A stretch of 13,369 nt of DNA from the NCBI GenBank assembly GCA_041670885.1, contig JBAXYJ010000055.1, forward strand, positions 1 through 13,369. Direction: 5' to 3'. A model generated the notes under the pieces. It was not told where the DNA came from, did no database searches, and was given only the letters and a program-made list of their open reading frames with translations. A program made the position numbers and the translations under genes. This document shows, piece after piece, positions 1 to 6,016 of the stretch; positions within the stretch are counted from its first letter, which is position 1; each line of letters starts with the position of its first letter. The stretch comes from JAJBWD01 sp041670885. GTDB taxonomy: Bacteria; Bacillota; Clostridia; Clostridiales; Clostridiaceae.

Positions 1-314
1 CCATGGTATAACTCTAAAAAGAAGGCATCACCGCATTTTTTCATAGGAACAATATCTTCTGTATCAAACTTATTAGTATATGCTTTTTCTATACAATCTT
101 TAAGCTCAAAATCCTCATAATCTGTCAGATACATTTTAAGTATATAAAAGCAAAGCTGACAATAACTTAATCCCTTTAACTCATGAAGTGGTTTGTCTAT
201 TTTAGGGATTACCTCCGGTATATAAAGACCTCCATTTTCTCCTATTCCTCTTATAATAGCTTCGCTTGCTGTAATTAAGCTGTCTCCTCTTGTACTTTTA
301 TACCTTATTCCCAT
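1..314 (-). CDS. thrC: Threonine synthase, N-terminal part (cut by window edge)
   Basis: Threonine synthase is the PLP enzyme that converts O-phosphohomoserine to threonine in the cytoplasm. Only about 104 N-terminal codons are present; the gene continues past position 1. The start is the ATG at 314-312, preceded by GAGAGGAGA. Family features are visible: the opening MGIRYKSTRG, the segment SEAIIRGIGENGGLYIPE at about residues 18-35 (the family's 'glycine-glycine-leucine-tyrosine' motif), and FFLELYHG at the cut edge, which begins the conserved 'LxxYHGPT' stretch ahead of the PLP lysine. The catalytic lysine lies outside the window. The T-box leader directly upstream has a threonine-type specifier, which supports the assignment independently. 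Recognition is by family motif rather than by search; I am confident of it. Confidence 0.93.
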   Translation of the reverse strand, partial: MGIRYKSTRGDSLITASEAIIRGIGENGGLYIPEVIPKIDKPLHELKGLSYCQLCFYILKMYLTDYEDFELKDCIEKAYTNKFDTEDIVPMKKCGDAFFLELYH

Positions 315-341
315 ATCATTTCTCCTCTCGTTTTTTTGTAC

Positions 342-374
342 AAAAAAACTTCCGTCCCAAAAGGGACGAAAGTT
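342..374 (-). terminator. T-box-controlled intrinsic terminator
   Basis: Read on the minus strand, AACTTTCGTCCC (374-363) pairs with GGGACGGAAGTT (358-347), 12 bp with one T-G pair, closing a TTTT loop. A run of seven T follows. The 5' arm lies just behind the T-box sequence, the normal arrangement for a terminator that competes with the antiterminator. Confidence 0.93.
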
Positions 375-575
375 AAGTTTCGCGGTTCCACCCAAATTAT
401 AAATTACTAATTAATTTATCACTCAAAATTATAACGTAATCAACGTACAGACCTAATAAATTCAGCCTGTCAGCTCGAAAGTGGTTTTCAGCCTATCGTG
501 TATGGATTTGCTTGCAGCCAATGGCAACTCCTCTCTTAATACCGTATTTAGCTTACTCTTCTTCGTTATTGCTTT
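342..575 (-). promoter_or_regulatory. T-box leader (threonine-responsive) of thrC
   Basis: A T-box riboswitch senses the charging state of a tRNA and controls readthrough of a terminator. On the minus strand the transcript would start near 575. It contains the Stem I landmarks AGAGAG and GGCTGCAAGC (about 533-507), then the probable specifier loop with GAAAACCAC, in which ACC (485-483) followed by A would be read by the threonine tRNA anticodon GGU. Next is the T-box sequence GGGTGGAACCGCG (393-381), which forms the antiterminator, and finally the terminator at 374-342. ACC is the best reading of the specifier by position and by match to thrC. A computed fold against the T-box covariance model (Rfam RF00230) would fix it. 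Confidence 0.93.
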
Positions 576-580
576 TTAAA

Positions 581-609
581 ATTATATACAATTCCAAATA
601 TTTTGTCAA
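581..609 (-). promoter_or_regulatory. Sigma-A promoter of the thrC T-box transcript
   Basis: The minus strand has TTGACA (609-604) and TATAAT (586-581), both perfect consensus, separated by exactly 17 bases. This predicts a start near 575, in line with the 5' edge of the T-box leader. The -35 box lies only 25 bases past the stop codon of the upstream HD-domain gene. No terminator separates them, so readthrough into the leader is possible. Confidence 0.9.
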
Positions 610-634
610 CATAATTTTATACAAATTAAATCAG

Positions 635-1207
635 TTAATTTTGTCCTAGTCCTATTTCATCTGCTACTTCTCTCATACCTTTAATAGTATGTTCTATTAC
701 ATAGTCAAGATCCCAGCCCAGCATATCAAGTCCGTTTTGAATGACATCTCTTGATACTCCAGCTGCAAATTTTGGAGTTTTGTATTTTTTCTTTACAGAT
801 TTTACCTCTAAATCTAGAACACTTTTAGATGGCCGCATAATTGCAGCTGCCGTTATTAACCCACAAAGCTCGTCTATAGTATATAAAACCTTCTCCATCT
901 TATGTTCCGGTTTTACATCAACGGTTAAACCATAGCCATGACTTACTACTGCATGAATGTACTCCTCATCTATGCCCTTTTCTTTCATAATATTCTGAAC
1001 CATTATGCAGTGCTGCTCAGGATACATTTCATAATCTAAATCGTGAAGCAGTCCAACTACCCCCCATTTTTCCTCATCTTCTCCTAAAAGCCTGGCAAAA
1101 TATCTCATAACTCCCTCAACAGTAAGGGCATGTTTTATCAGATATTCTGTTTTATTATACTCATTAAGAAGCTTCCAGGCTTCCTGCCTTGTTAGTATTT
1201 TTGACAT
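635..1207 (-). CDS. HD-superfamily predicted metal-dependent hydrolase
   Basis: A 190-aa cytoplasmic protein of the HD superfamily, whose members hydrolyse phosphate esters with His/Asp-bound metal. Visible HD-type residues are H26 (KHALTVEG), the HD pair H55-D56 (GLLHDLDYE), H85/H90 (IHAVVSHGYG) and D112 (YTIDELCG). The C-terminal half (RPSKSVLDLEVKSVKKKYK, then FAAGVSRDVI and a GMREVADEIG tail) is typical of a small clostridial HD hydrolase family of unknown substrate (COG2316-like). I chose the ATG at 1207-1205 because CGGAGGTG lies seven bases ahead of it; an open frame reaches 1270, but that start has no ribosome binding site and adds 21 unrelated residues. The next gene downstream is T-box/thrC, with no obvious link. 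The substrate cannot be told from sequence. Confidence 0.88.
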   Translation of the reverse strand: MSKILTRQEAWKLLNEYNKTEYLIKHALTVEGVMRYFARLLGEDEEKWGVVGLLHDLDYEMYPEQHCIMVQNIMKEKGIDEEYIHAVVSHGYGLTVDVKPEHKMEKVLYTIDELCGLITAAAIMRPSKSVLDLEVKSVKKKYKTPKFAAGVSRDVIQNGLDMLGWDLDYVIEHTIKGMREVADEIGLGQN

Positions 1208-1281
1208 TATAGCACCTCCGTATGCTGTAAATAAATATATTATTGCAATTTTAATGTTTTCTTCCTTCAAGTATTATATCT

Positions 1282-1310
1282 ATAATAGCAACATTTAATT
1301 AATGGTTCAA
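1282..1310 (-). promoter_or_regulatory. Promoter of the HD-domain gene, with a 12-base direct repeat
   Basis: On the minus strand, TTGAAC (1310-1305) and TATTAT (1287-1282) are 17 bases apart, and TGC directly before TATTAT makes an extended -10. On the plus strand, the 12-base word CAACATTTAATT occurs twice, at 1289-1300 and 1308-1319, offset by 19 bases, about two helical turns. One copy overlaps the -35 box and the other fills the spacer, so the repeat could be a regulator site. The regulator is unknown. Confidence 0.6.
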
Positions 1311-1370
1311 CATTTAATTATAAAATAACCATAATAGCAGTATTATATATCAATTGTAAAAATTTATATC

Positions 1371-1399
1371 TTCACTTACTATACAAAAAATGATAGAAT
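1371..1399 (+). promoter_or_regulatory. Promoter of the permuted NlpC/P60-like gene
   Basis: TTCACT (1371-1376) and TAGAAT (1394-1399) are 17 bases apart. The -10 matches the sigma-A consensus at 5 of 6 positions and the -35 at 4 of 6. A start near 1406 would give a short leader carrying GGAGGTG at 1419-1425. Confidence 0.6.
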
Positions 1400-1418
1400 A
1401 TAGACAAGCATTATATGC

Positions 1419-1425
1419 GGAGGTG
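1419..1425 (+). promoter_or_regulatory. Ribosome binding site that points to an ATT start
   Basis: GGAGGTG is a near-perfect Shine-Dalgarno sequence. Nine bases after GGAGG comes ATT (1433), exactly where the protein family begins. An in-frame TGA at 1424-1426 rules out an earlier start, and the first conventional start codon, TTG at 1472, is 48 bases after GGAGG, too far to be served by it. Confidence 0.7.
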
Positions 1426-1432
1426 AAATCGA

Positions 1433-1969
1433 ATTAGAAATTTATATTTAGTACTTACACAGACCGGTACATTGCCTTCAAAAACTTTAAAACTATATAC
1501 CAGAGATCCATATAATCATATATCCATAGGATTTGACAGGAATCTTGATGTATTATTTAGCTTTGGCAGAAAAAAACTTAATAATCCCTTAAACGGCGGA
1601 TTTGTTCAGGAAGGAATAAATAAAGGTTTATATAGTATATTTAAGGGTACAATCTGCTGCGTTTACAAAATTGAAATAACAGATGAAGAATTTGAAAACC
1701 TTAAGTCAAACATCGATATTTTCAACAAACAAAAAGACAAGTATAAATATAATTTTTTAGGTCTATTTACAGCTTTGTTTGGGTTTCCTCTACACCGACA
1801 ATATCATTATTACTGTACACAATTTGTAGGGAAGGTTCTATACACCAGTAAAATAGTTAAGTTTGAAAAAGACTTTTCATTTTTAAAGCCTGTTGATTTT
1901 TGTGATTTAAGAGATTCAGAACTTGTATACCAGGGACTGCTTTCAGAATATAAATATAAGGGTGCCTAA
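1433..1969 (+). CDS. Permuted NlpC/P60-like (papain-fold) protein, probable ATT start
   Basis: A 178-aa soluble protein. It resembles the circularly permuted NlpC/P60 (LRAT/YiiX-like) papain fold, in which the catalytic His precedes the Cys: H29 in PYNHISIGFD and C128 in YHYYCTQFVGKVL. Such enzymes usually cleave or transfer amide or ester bonds in cell-wall peptides or lipids; the substrate here is unknown. Between the in-frame stop at 1424 and the TTG at 1472 there is no ATG, GTG or TTG. Codons 1433-1471 encode IRNLYLVLTQTGT, which reads as the first beta strand of the fold and would be lost with a TTG start. ATT at 1433 follows GGAGGTG at good spacing, so I infer ATT initiation; a mutated ATG is the alternative. 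The conservative start is 1472 (165 aa). No signal peptide is seen. Confidence 0.85.
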   Translation: MRNLYLVLTQTGTLPSKTLKLYTRDPYNHISIGFDRNLDVLFSFGRKKLNNPLNGGFVQEGINKGLYSIFKGTICCVYKIEITDEEFENLKSNIDIFNKQKDKYKYNFLGLFTALFGFPLHRQYHYYCTQFVGKVLYTSKIVKFEKDFSFLKPVDFCDLRDSELVYQGLLSEYKYKGA

Positions 1970-2000
1970 ATAACTATGCTAATCAGCATAGTTATTTTGT
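1969..2000 (+). terminator. Intrinsic terminator after the NlpC/P60-like gene
   Basis: AATAACTATGCT (1969-1980) pairs perfectly with AGCATAGTTATT (1985-1996) around the loop AATC, and TTTTGTTTATT runs from the end of the stem. It begins at the last base of the stop codon. Confidence 0.85.
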
Positions 2001-2076
2001 TTATTCTTAATAAATTTGCATATATTTATTTTTGGCGGGTAAATTATCTTATATAAAACAAAAAGGAGTGTGTAAC

Positions 2077-2241
2077 TTGGACAATAATAAAAATCTCAGA
2101 AAAACTGATAATAAATCAAATGCAGAATTAAGGAAGATGTTTCCTCAAGGCGGCAGTACTATAGGTATAGAAGGTGGAGAAAAAATAGATGCCAATGATG
2201 ACAAATTTACCAAACGTTCTAAACTATCTCATAACAATTAA
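2077..2241 (+). CDS. Small hydrophilic protein, 54 aa, unknown function
   Basis: I do not recognise this family. The predicted start is TTG at 2077, six bases after AGGAGTG (2064-2070); an open frame reaches back to 2032, but that start has no ribosome binding site. The product is soluble and charged, rich in N, K and D, with a lysine/asparagine-rich N-terminus (MDNNKNLRKTDNKSNAELRK), a central FPQGGSTIGIEGGEKI segment and a basic end. No cysteines, membrane segment or signal peptide. The good ribosome binding site and a terminator starting at the stop codon support a real gene. It is the size of a clostridial small acid-soluble or regulatory peptide but lacks the SASP motifs. Confidence 0.6.
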   Translation: MDNNKNLRKTDNKSNAELRKMFPQGGSTIGIEGGEKIDANDDKFTKRSKLSHNN

Positions 2242-2276
2242 AAATGGCAGGCCTGATATTAGGCTTGTCATTTTTT
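2241..2276 (+). terminator. Intrinsic terminator after the 54-aa gene
   Basis: AAAATGGCAGGCCT (2241-2254) pairs with AGGCTTGTCATTTT (2261-2274), 14 bp with two G-T pairs and a six-base loop. Together with the two bases that follow, the 3' arm ends in a run of six T. Confidence 0.85.
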
Positions 2277-2311
2277 AATCAGCCTCTTCAAGATAGTCCA
2301 GCTTCTTTGTC

Positions 2312-2443
2312 AAGTGAACTCGCTTTGCTTAAGCGAAGCATCGAAACTTCATGTAAGACTTAACAACCTGAAGTAGAAATTGGAACCTCAACTTATAGAT
2401 GTTAAGGTCTTATACTTTAGATAAATGGAGAATAAATTCACTT
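2312..2443. other. Noncoding segment with several inverted repeats
   Basis: No gene is seen in 2277-2498, but pairing potential is dense. GCTTTGC/GCGAAGC (2322-2328, 2333-2339) form a 7-bp hairpin with a TTAA loop. TAAGACTTAACA (2354-2365) pairs with TGTTAAGGTCTTA (2400-2412), 12 bp with one bulged G. AAGT/ACTT (2371-2374, 2391-2394) could close an inner stem. AAGTGAA/TTCACTT (2312-2318, 2437-2443) could close the whole segment, while AGATAA/TTATCT (2419-2424, 2442-2447) would compete with that last stem. The 3' edge overlaps a probable promoter for the next gene. It could be a small RNA, part of a leader, or a dispersed repeat. I recognise no known riboswitch. Confidence 0.4.
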
Positions 2444-2465
2444 ATCTATTATTAGTTCATATTAT
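2437..2465 (+). promoter_or_regulatory. Probable promoter of the Dps-like ferritin gene
   Basis: TTCACT (2437-2442) and TATTAT (2460-2465) are 17 bases apart. The same TTCACT -35 is seen ahead of the 1433 gene. The predicted start near 2472 leaves a leader of under 30 bases. No PerR- or Fur-type box was recognised. Confidence 0.5.
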
Positions 2466-2498
2466 ATAGTGATTAATTACAATATTTATGGAGGATAC

Positions 2499-3050
2499 AT
2501 GGCAAAGGTAGCTCAACAAATAGTATTAAATTCCGGAATCAATTACCCTGAGCTTTTAGAACTTTTGATTAAGAACGCAGCGGCAGAGCTGACCACCTTT
2601 TACTATTATACAATTCTTAGATCTAATTTAATTGGAATAGAGGGTGAAACTTTAAAGGAAATAACCGAAACTGCCAGAATTGAAGATAGAAACCATTTTG
2701 AAGCATTAGTTCCTCGAATTTATGAACTAGGCGGCAGATTACCTGGTAATATGGTAGAATTTCATAATATATCGGCTTGTCCGCCAGCCTATCTTCCAGC
2801 AGACCCTACAAATGTAAATGCCATATTAAAAGTTTTAGTAAATGCTGAAAGATGTGCAGTATTAGGATATAACAATATTTGTAATATCACTTCAGGGAAA
2901 GATCATAGAACTTATGACTTATCTTTGGCAATTCTTAATGAAGAAATCCAGCATGAATCCTGGTTTGCAGAGTTTTTAGGAGAAGGACCATCAGGACATT
3001 TTATGCGAAGAGGAGAAACCTCCCCCTTTGTTTCTAAATTCTTAAGATAA
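2499..3050 (+). CDS. Dps-like ferritin (DPSL / thioferritin type)
   Basis: A 183-aa four-helix ferritin-like protein. Proteins of this type form cages that oxidise and store iron, using up hydrogen peroxide and so protecting DNA and enzymes; in anaerobes they help survival of oxygen exposure. Iron-site residues are visible: E30 (NAAAELTTFYYY), E62/D63 with H66 (ARIEDRNHF), E117 (VNAERCAVLGY) and E148/E149 with H152 (LNEEIQHESWF). C94 (SACPPAYLP) and C119 (AERCAV), 25 residues apart, match the cysteine pair that marks DPSL/thioferritin proteins among Dps relatives; C128 is extra. The C-terminus GPSGHFMRR is typical of the group. The start is ATG 2499 with GGAGG four bases ahead; the frame is open from 2469 but has no better site there. 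Monocistronic by its flanking promoter and terminator. Confidence 0.85.
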   Translation: MAKVAQQIVLNSGINYPELLELLIKNAAAELTTFYYYTILRSNLIGIEGETLKEITETARIEDRNHFEALVPRIYELGGRLPGNMVEFHNISACPPAYLPADPTNVNAILKVLVNAERCAVLGYNNICNITSGKDHRTYDLSLAILNEEIQHESWFAEFLGEGPSGHFMRRGETSPFVSKFLR

Positions 3051-3055
3051 AATGC

Positions 3056-3085
3056 TAAGACCATACCGTTTCCAGTATGGTCTTA
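3056..3085. terminator. Bidirectional hairpin between convergent genes
   Basis: TAAGACCATAC (3056-3066) pairs perfectly with GTATGGTCTTA (3075-3085), 11 bp with an eight-base loop. It sits between the ends of the ferritin gene and the convergent L,D-transpeptidase gene. Both flanks are AT-rich rather than pure T-runs, so it may be a modest terminator in both directions. Confidence 0.7.
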
Positions 3086-3092
3086 TATTTAG

Positions 3093-4529
3093 TTAATTTT
3101 TTACTTGCTGGTTTGTTTGCTGATTTACTTGATTGGGTACCTGCTGAAAATAACAAACAACCGGAGTTCCTGCTGTAATATTATTAAATACTGTATTAGC
3201 TACATTTTTTGGCGCATTTACACAGCCATGAGAACCTCTTGTCAAATAGATATCCCCGCCGAAGGCTTTCCTCCAGGAAGCATCATGAAGCCCAATATTC
3301 CCATTAAATGGCATCCAGTAGGTTACAGGTGTGTTATAATCCTCGCCATTTAATATGGCATCCTTTTCTTTATAGTTTAATCTATAAACGCCTGTTGGTG
3401 TGGAACGATTCAAACTTACATTGCCTGTAACCACGTCTCCATCAACCACCAGGGAACCATTCTTGTAAAACCATAAATGCTGCTTAGCTAAATTAATTTC
3501 CACATAAGTGCTGCCAATATCATTAACATTATTTGTTTCTGCAGTCTGAGCGTATTCAGGTTTCTTATTTATTGTTTGTCCTTTTTTTATGTCTGAAATT
3601 AAATCCTGAATTTCTCCATTTACATTAACCTTCCATCCATAATTACCTCCGCTTACTTCTACTGTTGTTCCCGATGTTGTGGCAAATTTTCTTGTCTTGC
3701 CTAATGTATTATAATTTTTAGCCAGCTTATTTACATAGCTTTTCATTTTTTTCTGATCAAAAGAAATTGTCAAATCACTATCAACATTGAGCCAATTATG
3801 TATTGTAGAGCCGTCTAATACTGTACTGCCGCCGTTATAGGTATAAGTTATTTTTGAACTTATATATTTATTAAGTGCATCTTTAGTTTCCTTGGTTTTC
3901 TGAGAATTTGAAGTATACTTTGGATTTTCGTAACACTTACTTGAATCCAGATTTAATTTTGTTTCTCCACTTTCAATTGCATTTACTACATTTGAATACA
4001 AAACCTCTTTTTTAACTTTATTGCCATTAACTTCTTTTACAATCTGATAACCACCCTCTGAATATATTGCGCTGGCATTTTTAGGTTCAGTTACCTTTTT
4101 GCTGTCAAAACAAGCTAGTTTATCAAAGCAGTCTTTTAATTTCCCTTCATCATATGTAACTAATTTATACATTTTAGACTCTTTTGATTTAAAAATAGAT
4201 GAAATCCATGGAGAAGAATTCTGCATTTCTTTTAAGGCCTGACTTTTTTCCTCCCCATCATATTTCAATCCTATTTCAGATGCTTTGATTTGCTCTCTCA
4301 CATTTTCTCTTTCGTCCAATTCCAGTGTATATGATGTAATTTTTGCTGATAATTCTTTATCAAGTTCCTCAACTGTTTTACCAGTTGCATTAATGCCATT
4401 AATTACAGAACCAAAATAAAAATGATTGCGAAAATACATTGACATACCAAAATATATAATAAGCATAACAGAAAGAGAGATTATGCTGTATTTAATAAAT
4501 TTATTACGTTTCTTTTTTTCCATTTTCAT
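3093..4529 (-). CDS. Membrane-anchored L,D-transpeptidase (YkuD) with PG_binding_4-like modules
   Basis: A 478-aa enzyme that makes 3-3 peptide cross-links in peptidoglycan (or attaches groups to it) outside the membrane. After a lysine-rich cytoplasmic N-terminus (KMEKKKRNK) there is one membrane segment, about residues 13-33. Residues about 45-325 contain two repeats resembling PG_binding_4 domains (GINATGKTVEELDKEL near 45-60, and the region 215-325 ending KKGQTINKKPEYAQTA). The YkuD catalytic domain covers about 340-460: INLAKQHLWFYKNG, STPTG, H415-D416 (GLHDASWR), and the active site S433-H434-G435-C436 in RGSHGCVNAP. A short glutamine/asparagine-rich tail follows. The start is ATG 4529 with AAGGGGGA eight bases ahead; ATG 4523 is an alternative. 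The layout matches clostridial Ldt enzymes, which tend to be beta-lactam tolerant. It has its own promoter. Confidence 0.93.
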   Translation of the reverse strand: MKMEKKKRNKFIKYSIISLSVMLIIYFGMSMYFRNHFYFGSVINGINATGKTVEELDKELSAKITSYTLELDERENVREQIKASEIGLKYDGEEKSQALKEMQNSSPWISSIFKSKESKMYKLVTYDEGKLKDCFDKLACFDSKKVTEPKNASAIYSEGGYQIVKEVNGNKVKKEVLYSNVVNAIESGETKLNLDSSKCYENPKYTSNSQKTKETKDALNKYISSKITYTYNGGSTVLDGSTIHNWLNVDSDLTISFDQKKMKSYVNKLAKNYNTLGKTRKFATTSGTTVEVSGGNYGWKVNVNGEIQDLISDIKKGQTINKKPEYAQTAETNNVNDIGSTYVEINLAKQHLWFYKNGSLVVDGDVVTGNVSLNRSTPTGVYRLNYKEKDAILNGEDYNTPVTYWMPFNGNIGLHDASWRKAFGGDIYLTRGSHGCVNAPKNVANTVFNNITAGTPVVCYFQQVPNQVNQQTNQQVKN

Positions 4530-4552
4530 AAGAAGTTCCCCCTTCCTGTAAT

Positions 4553-4581
4553 ATTATACTAAAAAAAAAAAGAAACTCCAA
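4553..4581 (-). promoter_or_regulatory. Possible promoter of the L,D-transpeptidase gene
   Basis: On the minus strand, TATAAT (4558-4553) is perfect and lies 17 bases after TTGGAG (4581-4576), a weak -35. The -35 lies inside one arm of the upstream terminator hairpin. Its start would fall near 4546, just ahead of the AGGAAGGGGG ribosome binding site. Confidence 0.5.
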
Positions 4582-4611
4582 TACCTATTAGCAGTATTGA
4601 AGCTTTTTTTT
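4561..4611. terminator. Bidirectional intrinsic terminator after the 4Fe-4S protein gene
   Basis: CTCCAATAC (4576-4584) pairs with GTATTGAAG (4594-4602), 9 bp with one G-T pair and a nine-base loop. On the minus strand it is followed, after a short GTTTC gap, by a run of 11 T (complement of A 4561-4571), so it can end the 4Fe-4S gene transcript. On the plus strand a run of eight T (4604-4611) follows. Confidence 0.8.
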
Positions 4612-4664
4612 AAAATAAACTTATATAAAGTGCCATGCGTTCATTTTTATCTTCTGTTTCTTTT

Positions 4665-5918
4665 TTATTTTCTGCTTAGTAATTTATCTAAATATACTGA
4701 TTTCATCTGTTTGCTGGCCATGGCTCTTTTTACAGGAGGAAGTTTTAAAATTGCTGATAAAACAGCCGCCATAGCCCTATGGCTTAAGAGTGCCTTATTA
4801 TCAAAAATAAGTTCCTGCAGCTTTCCTTTTTCAATTGCCTGCAGTACTATCCTGTGGGTTGTATTAGCCGGAGTTATTATTTGCTTGTCTCTTTTTTTTA
4901 AATAGATACTTTTCTTAAAACAATTTCTAACACAAACTCCACAGCCAAGACAAATACTTTCATCAATCTTAGCTTTTTTAGATTCCGTATCAACTTTTAT
5001 TGCACCTATTGGGCAGGCTTTTGCACATTTGCCGCAGCCTATGCAGCTGTCCTCAATAACCTGTGGAATAAATGCTGTAGTCTGGATTGGATTTAAATAG
5101 CCAAATTTTTTAATTGCCTGCATGCCTTCACAGCAGCAGCCGCAGCAATTGCACATAAATACTGATCCGTCTCTGACATTTTCACCGCATTGTACTAAAT
5201 TATAATCATAAGCCATGCTAAGTATTTCCAAACCTTCTTGAACATCTATGGCTCTTCCATACCCATGCTTGTTTAAAGTATAAGCAGTATTTCCAAGGGT
5301 CAGACAGGTTTCCATGGGGGCATAGCACTTTTTGCCTAAATGCTCCATCTTATGCCTGCAAAAGCACATACTTACAGTAATAAATTTAGCATCTTTAATT
5401 ACATTACTGGCTCTGTCATAGTCCATTATCTCCAGTTCATTTTTTCTTGAAAGGACTCCTTCCTGTACAAAAACCTTTCCGAACCTGGTTTCAGTTCCCA
5501 AAAACAAGTCTTTAATGAAGTCCTCTTCCACGTTCAGATATTGAAAATATAGTTCTGACAAAGTTTTCTGATCAATATCATCTCTGGTTCTCATAAGAGA
5601 AAATTCAAAAAATCCAATCATAGGAGGGGGAAGACAATACTCCTTATTACCATCAAAATCAACATCAAGAAGAATAGCTTTTGAAGCCAGCTTCTGAAGT
5701 ATGTTTTCAGTCTGTACTTCATCCATTTTCCAGATAGTACTTGCATTTTTAACAGAAAAAGGCTTAATAGGAAGCTGAGCTGTAAGCAGCGCTTCTTTTT
5801 CAGTAAAAAGCATACTCAATATTTTAAATAATGTTTCAGAGGGTGGTGCTCCCTGGGGAAATCTATTTATTCTTTCTTCTAATCTTTTATAAGCATCTCT
5901 ATTCGAAATGTGGGACAT
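4665..5918 (-). CDS. Cysteine-rich 4Fe-4S protein with two ferredoxin clusters
   Basis: A 417-aa soluble protein, probably an electron carrier or redox sensor. The N-terminal 150 residues look like a winged-helix-type domain (KEALLTAQLPIKPFS... KMDEVQTENILQKLASKAILL). A middle cysteine region follows: C185/C187 (SMCFCRHKMEH), C198, C205 (YAPMETCLTLG), then a dense run C256, C258, C259, C261, C262, C263 (FMCNCCGCCCEGM). Two 4Fe-4S ferredoxin motifs come next: CIGCGKCAKACP (292-303) and CLGCGVCVRNCF (323-334; the usual proline after the last Cys is replaced by phenylalanine). The C-terminal tail is helical. This layout recurs in clostridial proteins annotated only as '4Fe-4S dicluster domain'; the reaction is not known to me. 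The start is ATG 5918. GAAGG lies almost against it, and AAAGG about 10 bases upstream may act instead. Confidence 0.87.
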   Translation of the reverse strand: MSHISNRDAYKRLEERINRFPQGAPPSETLFKILSMLFTEKEALLTAQLPIKPFSVKNASTIWKMDEVQTENILQKLASKAILLDVDFDGNKEYCLPPPMIGFFEFSLMRTRDDIDQKTLSELYFQYLNVEEDFIKDLFLGTETRFGKVFVQEGVLSRKNELEIMDYDRASNVIKDAKFITVSMCFCRHKMEHLGKKCYAPMETCLTLGNTAYTLNKHGYGRAIDVQEGLEILSMAYDYNLVQCGENVRDGSVFMCNCCGCCCEGMQAIKKFGYLNPIQTTAFIPQVIEDSCIGCGKCAKACPIGAIKVDTESKKAKIDESICLGCGVCVRNCFKKSIYLKKRDKQIITPANTTHRIVLQAIEKGKLQELIFDNKALLSHRAMAAVLSAILKLPPVKRAMASKQMKSVYLDKLLSRK

Positions 5919-5946
5919 ACCTTCACAACCTTTCGTATATTTTATA

Positions 5947-5975
5947 ATTCTATATTTTTATATACTCCAAGTCAA
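5947..5975 (-). promoter_or_regulatory. Promoter of the 4Fe-4S protein gene
   Basis: On the minus strand, TTGACT (5975-5970) and TAGAAT (5952-5947) are 17 bases apart, each one base off the sigma-A consensus. The predicted start is near 5940. Having its own promoter makes this gene transcriptionally independent of the EcsC-family gene upstream. Confidence 0.75.
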
Positions 5976-6016
5976 AAGAACAATATATTTCCTTTCGTAA
6001 AAGTATAAAAATTTAA

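Noticed and set aside
741..935. Plus-strand frame inside the HD-hydrolase gene
   Set aside because: Antisense shadow without a ribosome binding site.
1208..1270. Longer N-terminus for the HD hydrolase starting at 1270
   Set aside because: No ribosome binding site there, while the ATG at 1207 has GGAGGTG; the extra residues would lie in the leader just downstream of the promoter.
3105..3353. Plus-strand frame inside the L,D-transpeptidase gene
   Set aside because: Antisense to the catalytic domain coding region; no start signals.
4597..4905. Plus-strand hydrophobic frame of 102 codons
   Set aside because: Begins in the terminator T-run and is antisense to the 3' end of the 4Fe-4S gene.
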